From NCBI GenBank assembly GCA_018806985.1, contig JADANN010000321.1:1-64000 (forward strand): DNA of 64,000 nucleotides, given 5' to 3'. The notes beneath the pieces are model-generated. The model was not told the origin of the DNA and ran no database searches. It saw only the letters and a program-made list of their open reading frames with translations. Shown piece after piece: positions 61,310 through 64,000 of this stretch. Source of the DNA: Angiostrongylus vasorum (lineage: Eukaryota; Nematoda; Chromadorea; Rhabditida; Metastrongylidae). The translations under genes and the position numbers were made by a program. Each line of letters begins with the position of its first letter. The stretch's first letter is position 1.

Positions 61310-61380
61310 CCTTGGTTGGTGTAGTGGACAACACGTGAGCCACCGGTAAGGGTAATCTGCGGCTCGAAACTCACCTAGCT
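61310..61380 (+). repeat. tRNA-derived fragment (pseudo-tRNA or SINE head)
   Basis: TGGTGTAGTGG at 61,317-61,327 fits an RNA polymerase III A box, and GGCTCGAAACT at 61,361-61,371 fits a degraded B box. Their starts are 44 bases apart, as in tRNA genes. The acceptor and T stems implied by this spacing do not pair, so it is not a working tRNA. A decayed tRNA or the head of a tRNA-derived SINE fits best. Confidence 0.45.
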
Positions 61381-61867
61381 CCATAGTGTTGCCCTTATCC
61401 TGGCATCCCTATGGTTTCAGCTGCAATTTCCTAAAAAGTTGGTAAATCTCCAAAAAACCTTTGCACTTATTCCTTTACCTGGCTTCCCGAAGATGGTCGA
61501 AAAGAGTGATGCAGGACTTAAAACGATAGCCGTCGCCGCCCTATTTAGCTTTGAGTTCGTCTTAGCAAAAAGTCTGACGACACTGACCCTAAAAAATTCA
61601 CCAATAGACAATCTTCAATAAAAAATCAGCAAATCGACTTTGATTTAACCACTTTCACAAGCAATGAACTGTTGTATTAAGAATGCTTTGCTTGTGTATA
61701 CTTTTGTTTTACTATAATACTCATATAATAAATAGTTAATTTTCAATTATTCATTTAAAGGACCCCATAATTTGACTTCACCTGATTGGAATTGAGACAG
61801 TTCACAATAACGAAATTGGTAACGAGGAACAGCTTCAGAGCGATCCATTTGAAATTTCATTTTTCAG
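61381..61867. other. Intronic sequence upstream of exon 2
   Basis: About 490 bp, AT-rich at its right end. It holds short frames on both strands near 61,420-61,620 with no recognisable domain, and ends in the strong acceptor CATTTTTCAG. Confidence 0.5.
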
Positions 61868-61930
61868 TTGTTGGAAATCCACTCACGACGACGTCTTTAC
61901 CAAAAACAACAGCACAACTCACATCAACAA
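61868..61930 (+). CDS. Mucin-like gene, exon 2 (short Thr/Ser-rich)
   Basis: A textbook nematode acceptor, CATTTTTCAG, ends at 61,867. Joined to the single base left from exon 1, the frame reads VVGNPLTTTSLPKTTAQLTS, rich in Thr and Ser like the flanking exons. The donor is less certain. GTTCGT at 61,931 leaves phase 1, which exon 3 needs, and stops the exon where the Thr/Ser-rich stretch ends. GTTACA at 61,979 would also leave phase 1 and add 16 less typical residues. GTAAAA at 61,992 has a better consensus but the wrong phase for exon 3. The frame closes with TAA at 61,993. Confidence 0.5.
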
Positions 61931-62491
61931 GTTCGTTTTTCTCGATCGCCCCCAAACATAACATCATCAGAAAGACGAGTTACAATCAATCGTAAAAATG
62001 TCGCTATCGGAGTCAGCTGAGGTTGCCATTCCTTTTACCGCCATACAGCAGTATACGAACTCAAATGTCGTTTACCTATTAAAACAATCCGTTGATAAGT
62101 TGGATGTACTCCCATTTTCTTTTTTATGGTCGTTAGATGACGGCAAACGAAAAACTCAATCAAAAACAATTTACTGGAAATTGTCAGCCCGACGATAATG
62201 CATTAGTGCATTTCGGGCTTGACATCCTTTTCTGAGAAAAAAGAAACCACTCATTTTTTGTTGGAAAATTTGGGCGCGAATTATTTTATAAATGCATATG
62301 CACCCTAAAACACACCCAGCGAAGGTTGAAAATAGTACTGCTTACCAACGCTTATCTCTCGCATTGGGTGAATACTCATTTTCTAAATCCAAACACAACT
62401 TTAATGCACACTTTTGTTCTGCTTACCAAATCAAACGTAAAACTAATTCATATTTCAACGTCGGCTGAAACAACCACCTGATTACCTTCAG
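61931..62491 (+). other. Predicted intron 2 of the mucin-like gene
   Basis: A 561-bp AT-rich interval between the GTTCGT donor and the GATTACCTTCAG acceptor, phase 1. It contains one small plus-strand frame (61,998-62,198) without a recognisable domain. An in-frame TGA at 62,479 rules out simple read-through into exon 3 from the left. Confidence 0.5.
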
Positions 62492-64000
62492 GATCTACAT
62501 CGGAAACGACCTCCGCAGCAAGTCCGCCACAAACATCATCTTCAACTGCGACCTCTTGTACGTGCGCTCCCGAGACAACACCACACATCACCTCGGCTTA
62601 CTCATCCGAATCGACAAGTGCCACTGTGACATCAGCAACCATATCATCTACTTTTCCGTCAACCCATAGGCCGATGTATTCCTCAACTTACGCTTATTCA
62701 AGTACCTCTGTAACTCCAACAACCACGTTGCGTACTTCTTCATCAACTTATTCGACGACACATTCTTCAATTGAGACACCTACAACTAGCACTTCAACTT
62801 CAACAGTTATAACGTCTACGTCTCCGTCAACCCACTCGGCGACACAATCTTCCACTAAAACACGAAGTAGTACTTTAACCTCCTCGACTATGTTGCCCAT
62901 TTCTATACCAACCCACGGCACGATACATACCTCAACCCACACTGCTCCAAGTAGCACAGCAACTTCAGCTACCACATCGTCCCCTTCTACATCAACCCAT
63001 AGCACCACACATTCATCAACTCACACACCTTCGAGTAGAACATTAACATCAGAAACCACGTCGCATCCTTCTACATCAGCCCATAGCACCACACATTCTT
63101 CCACCCACACCCCTTCAAGTAGAACATTAACCTCAGGAACCACATCGTCTCCTTCTACATCAACCCATACCACCACACATTCTTCGACTCATACACCTTC
63201 AACTAGCACACTAACACCAGGAACCACATCGTCTCCTTCTACATCAACCCATACCATCACACATTCTTCGACTCACACACCTTCAAGTAGCACACTAACT
63301 TCAGAAACCACATCGTCTCCTTCTACATCAACCCATAGCACCACACATTCTTCCACCCACACCCCTTCAAGTAGAACATTAACCTCAGGAACCACATCGT
63401 CTCCTTCTACATCAACCCATACCACCACACATTCTTCGACTCACACACCTTCAAGTAGAACACTAACCTCAGAAACCACGTCGTTTCCTTCTACATCAAT
63501 CCATAACACCACACATCCTTGGACTCACACACCTTCAAGTAGCACACTAACCTCAGGAACCAAATCGTCTCCTTCTACATCAGCCCATAGCACATCACAT
63601 CCTTCGACTCAAACACCTTCAAGTAGCACGCTAACTGCAGAAACCACATCATCTCCTTCTACATCAACCCATACCACCACACATCCTTCGACTAACACAC
63701 CCTCGAGTAGCACACTAGCCTCAGGAACCACATCGTCTCCTTCTACATCAACCCATAGCACACCACATCCTTCGACTAACACACCCTCGAGTAGCACACT
63801 AGCCTCAGGAACCACATCGTCTCCTTCTACATCAACCCATAGCACACCACATCCTTCGACTAACACACCCTCGAGTAGCACACTAACCTCAGGAACCACA
63901 TCGTCTCCTTCTACATCAGCCCATAGCACATCACATCCTTCGACTCAAACACCTTCAAGTAGCACGCTAACTTCAGAAACCACATCGTCTCCTTCTACAT
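62492..64000 (+). CDS. Mucin-like gene, exon 3 (Thr/Ser/Pro/His tandem repeats), partial
   Basis: The exon starts after ATTACCTTCAG at 62,491. Two bases complete the codon split by the phase-1 intron, and the frame then stays open for 502 codons to the window edge. It begins STSETTSAASPPQTSS, holds a CTC pair of cysteines near 62,557-62,565, and passes into repeats of 28 residues. The repeat consensus is TSSPSTSTHSTTHSS followed by THTPSSRTLTSGT. Thr and Ser make up most residues, with regular Pro and His: a dense O-glycosylation substrate. One N-glycosylation sequon (NTT) lies near 63,505. Together with exon 1 this predicts a secreted or membrane-anchored mucin-like surface or cuticle-coat protein. 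No C-terminal domain is visible because the exon is cut by the window. Family and partner are unknown. Confidence 0.75.
62560..64000 (+). repeat. 84-bp coding minisatellite
   Basis: The unit is 84 bp (28 codons). Starts marked by CACATCGTCTCC or variants fall at 62,973, 63,057, 63,141, 63,225, 63,309, 63,393, 63,477, 63,561, 63,645, 63,729, 63,813, 63,897 and 63,981, exactly 84 apart. Diverged units continue leftward (ACCCAT-type landmarks at 62,662, 62,746, 62,830 and 62,911, one spacing being 81). The units from about 63,640 on are nearly identical, those at the left are much diverged, and all keep the frame. The array continues past the window. Confidence 0.93.

Larger units (their letters stand above)
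49904..61867 (+). other. Predicted intron 1 of the mucin-like gene (about 12 kb)
   Basis: It runs from the GTAATG donor after exon 1 to the CATTTTTCAG acceptor before exon 2, both phase 1. Nearly half of it is recognisable mobile-element sequence: an RTE LINE, a MITE, a mariner and a Penelope-like element. The LINE, mariner and Penelope-like element all lie on the minus strand, antisense to the gene. I found no further Thr-rich splice-bounded exon inside it, though a very short one could be missed. Confidence 0.5.

Noticed and set aside
61310..61380. Functional tRNA gene
   Set aside because: Box spacing is right but acceptor and T stems do not pair, so only a derived fragment is called.
61998..62198. 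66-codon plus-strand frame between exons 2 and 3
   Set aside because: No Thr-rich bias, no domain, and it sits in the predicted intron 2 without splice sites that fit the phase.
62401..62481. Extension of mucin exon 3 to the left
   Set aside because: The same frame meets TGA at 62,479, between the upstream Thr-rich codons and the ATTACCTTCAG acceptor, so the exon must begin after it.
62748..63929. Minus-strand frames with Val/Glu/Leu-rich repeats opposite the mucin exon
   Set aside because: They are the antisense shadow of the Thr/Ser repeat. The plus-strand frame is open for the whole stretch, has a splice acceptor and matches the leader exons in phase.

Overview
The window is eukaryotic, not bacterial. 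It has spliced exons with nematode-style splice sites, a very large tandem satellite, and decayed RTE-type LINEs, Penelope-like elements, Tc1/mariner elements and inverted-repeat (MITE-like) elements. The element types, the short TTTTCAG-type splice acceptors and a Ser/Thr-rich mucin-like gene point to a nematode, plausibly a strongylid such as a hookworm. That assignment is inference; no rRNA or other taxonomic marker is present.

Positions 1-43,201 are one uninterrupted GC- and CpG-rich satellite of 31/32-bp monomers, about 1,370 copies judged by length, open on the left edge. Each monomer has two conserved 12-bp blocks around a short variable core. Monomer variants recur in fixed order, and multi-monomer blocks have been duplicated at several scales: about 442 bp, 505 bp, 1.33 kb, 2.02 kb, 2.54 kb and a 7.1-kb offset. 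The minus strand lacks stop codons in all frames of the common monomers, which gives very long but meaningless reading frames. I call no gene in this region.

Positions 43,202-49,779 are AT-rich and hold decayed mobile elements: a MITE-like inverted-repeat element against a truncated mariner, which abuts a plus-strand RTE fragment, itself joined to a 5'-truncated Penelope-like element. A second Penelope-like copy lies at 47.4-48.7 kb.

From 49,789 to the right edge runs the only plausible host gene, on the plus strand. Exon 1 encodes a hydrophobic signal or anchor segment ending in TTSTTEY. A short Thr-rich exon lies at 61,868. A long exon from 62,492 encodes tandem 28-residue Thr/Ser/Pro/His repeats that run off the window. 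All junctions are phase 1, so the three pieces join in frame. The product would be a secreted or surface mucin-like glycoprotein. The first intron (about 12 kb) carries a near full-length RTE LINE interrupted by a palindromic MITE, a mariner with both terminal inverted repeats, and a Penelope-like element. All three coding elements lie antisense to the gene.

I found no defence system, CRISPR array or intact enzyme gene. The most interesting items are the satellite's organisation, the split mucin gene, and a perfect 57-58 bp inverted duplication around the intronic MITE.
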